From: an uncultured Alphaproteobacteria bacterium
Lineage (GTDB): Bacteria; Pseudomonadota; Alphaproteobacteria; Rhizobiales; Hyphomicrobiaceae
Length of the DNA stretch: 6,087 bases
NCBI GenBank assembly: GCA_937950105.1
Contig: CALFEM010000153.1
Coordinates: forward strand, 1-6,087
Direction: 5' to 3'
A program made the position numbers and the translations under genes. Positions within the stretch are counted from its first letter, which is position 1. Every line of letters starts with the position of its first letter. Of the stretch, positions 6,087 to 6,087 are shown piece by piece. The notes beneath the pieces were generated by a model. That model did no database searches and was not told the DNA's origin. It saw only the letters and a list, made by a program, of their open reading frames with translations.

Positions 6087-6087
6087 G

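Overview
This is GC-rich DNA (by eye about 70% G+C) from an alphaproteobacterium, most likely in the Hyphomicrobiales (Rhizobiales). The order imuA-imuB-dnaE2 on one strand, a direct-repeat GTTC-N7-GTTC LexA box at its head, and dense palindromic repeats all point there. I cannot name a genus.

Layout. The left two thirds (1-3800) is an SOS mutagenesis operon read on the minus strand. A LexA-type box overlaps the -10 of a good sigma70-like promoter (3760-3799). It is followed by imuA (3711-2629), imuB (2756-993, overlapping imuA by 128 bases) and dnaE2/imuC (985 to beyond the left edge). About 430 bases without a convincing gene follow. A plus-strand, secreted YkuD-family L,D-transpeptidase lies at 4206-4919. 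A strong bidirectional hairpin terminator (4946-4975) separates it from a convergent minus-strand znuA (6072-5029), the periplasmic zinc-binding protein of the ZnuABC importer.

Function. ImuA, ImuB and DnaE2 form the inducible translesion mutasome of many bacteria without Pol V. DnaE2 is the error-prone C-family polymerase, ImuB an inactive Y-family relative that acts as clamp-binding hub, and ImuA a RecA-like accessory protein. LexA cleavage after DNA damage should derepress the operon. The other two genes (cell-wall cross-linking, zinc uptake) are ordinary chromosomal neighbours with no evident link to it.

What stands out. The mutasome genes carry repeat-derived sequence that is read in frame. 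(1) A 142-base palindromic element with perfect 11-base inverted ends sits inside the PHP-domain coding region of dnaE2, keeps the frame and has no stop, so it would add about 47 residues. This resembles the protein-coding palindromic elements known from Rickettsia. (2) DnaE2 has about 112 extra N-terminal residues built from a 15-base sequence present six times exactly, partly as a 48-base tandem repeat. (3) The N-terminal coding region of imuA contains another palindrome and looks repeat-derived. No completely new multi-gene system is visible.
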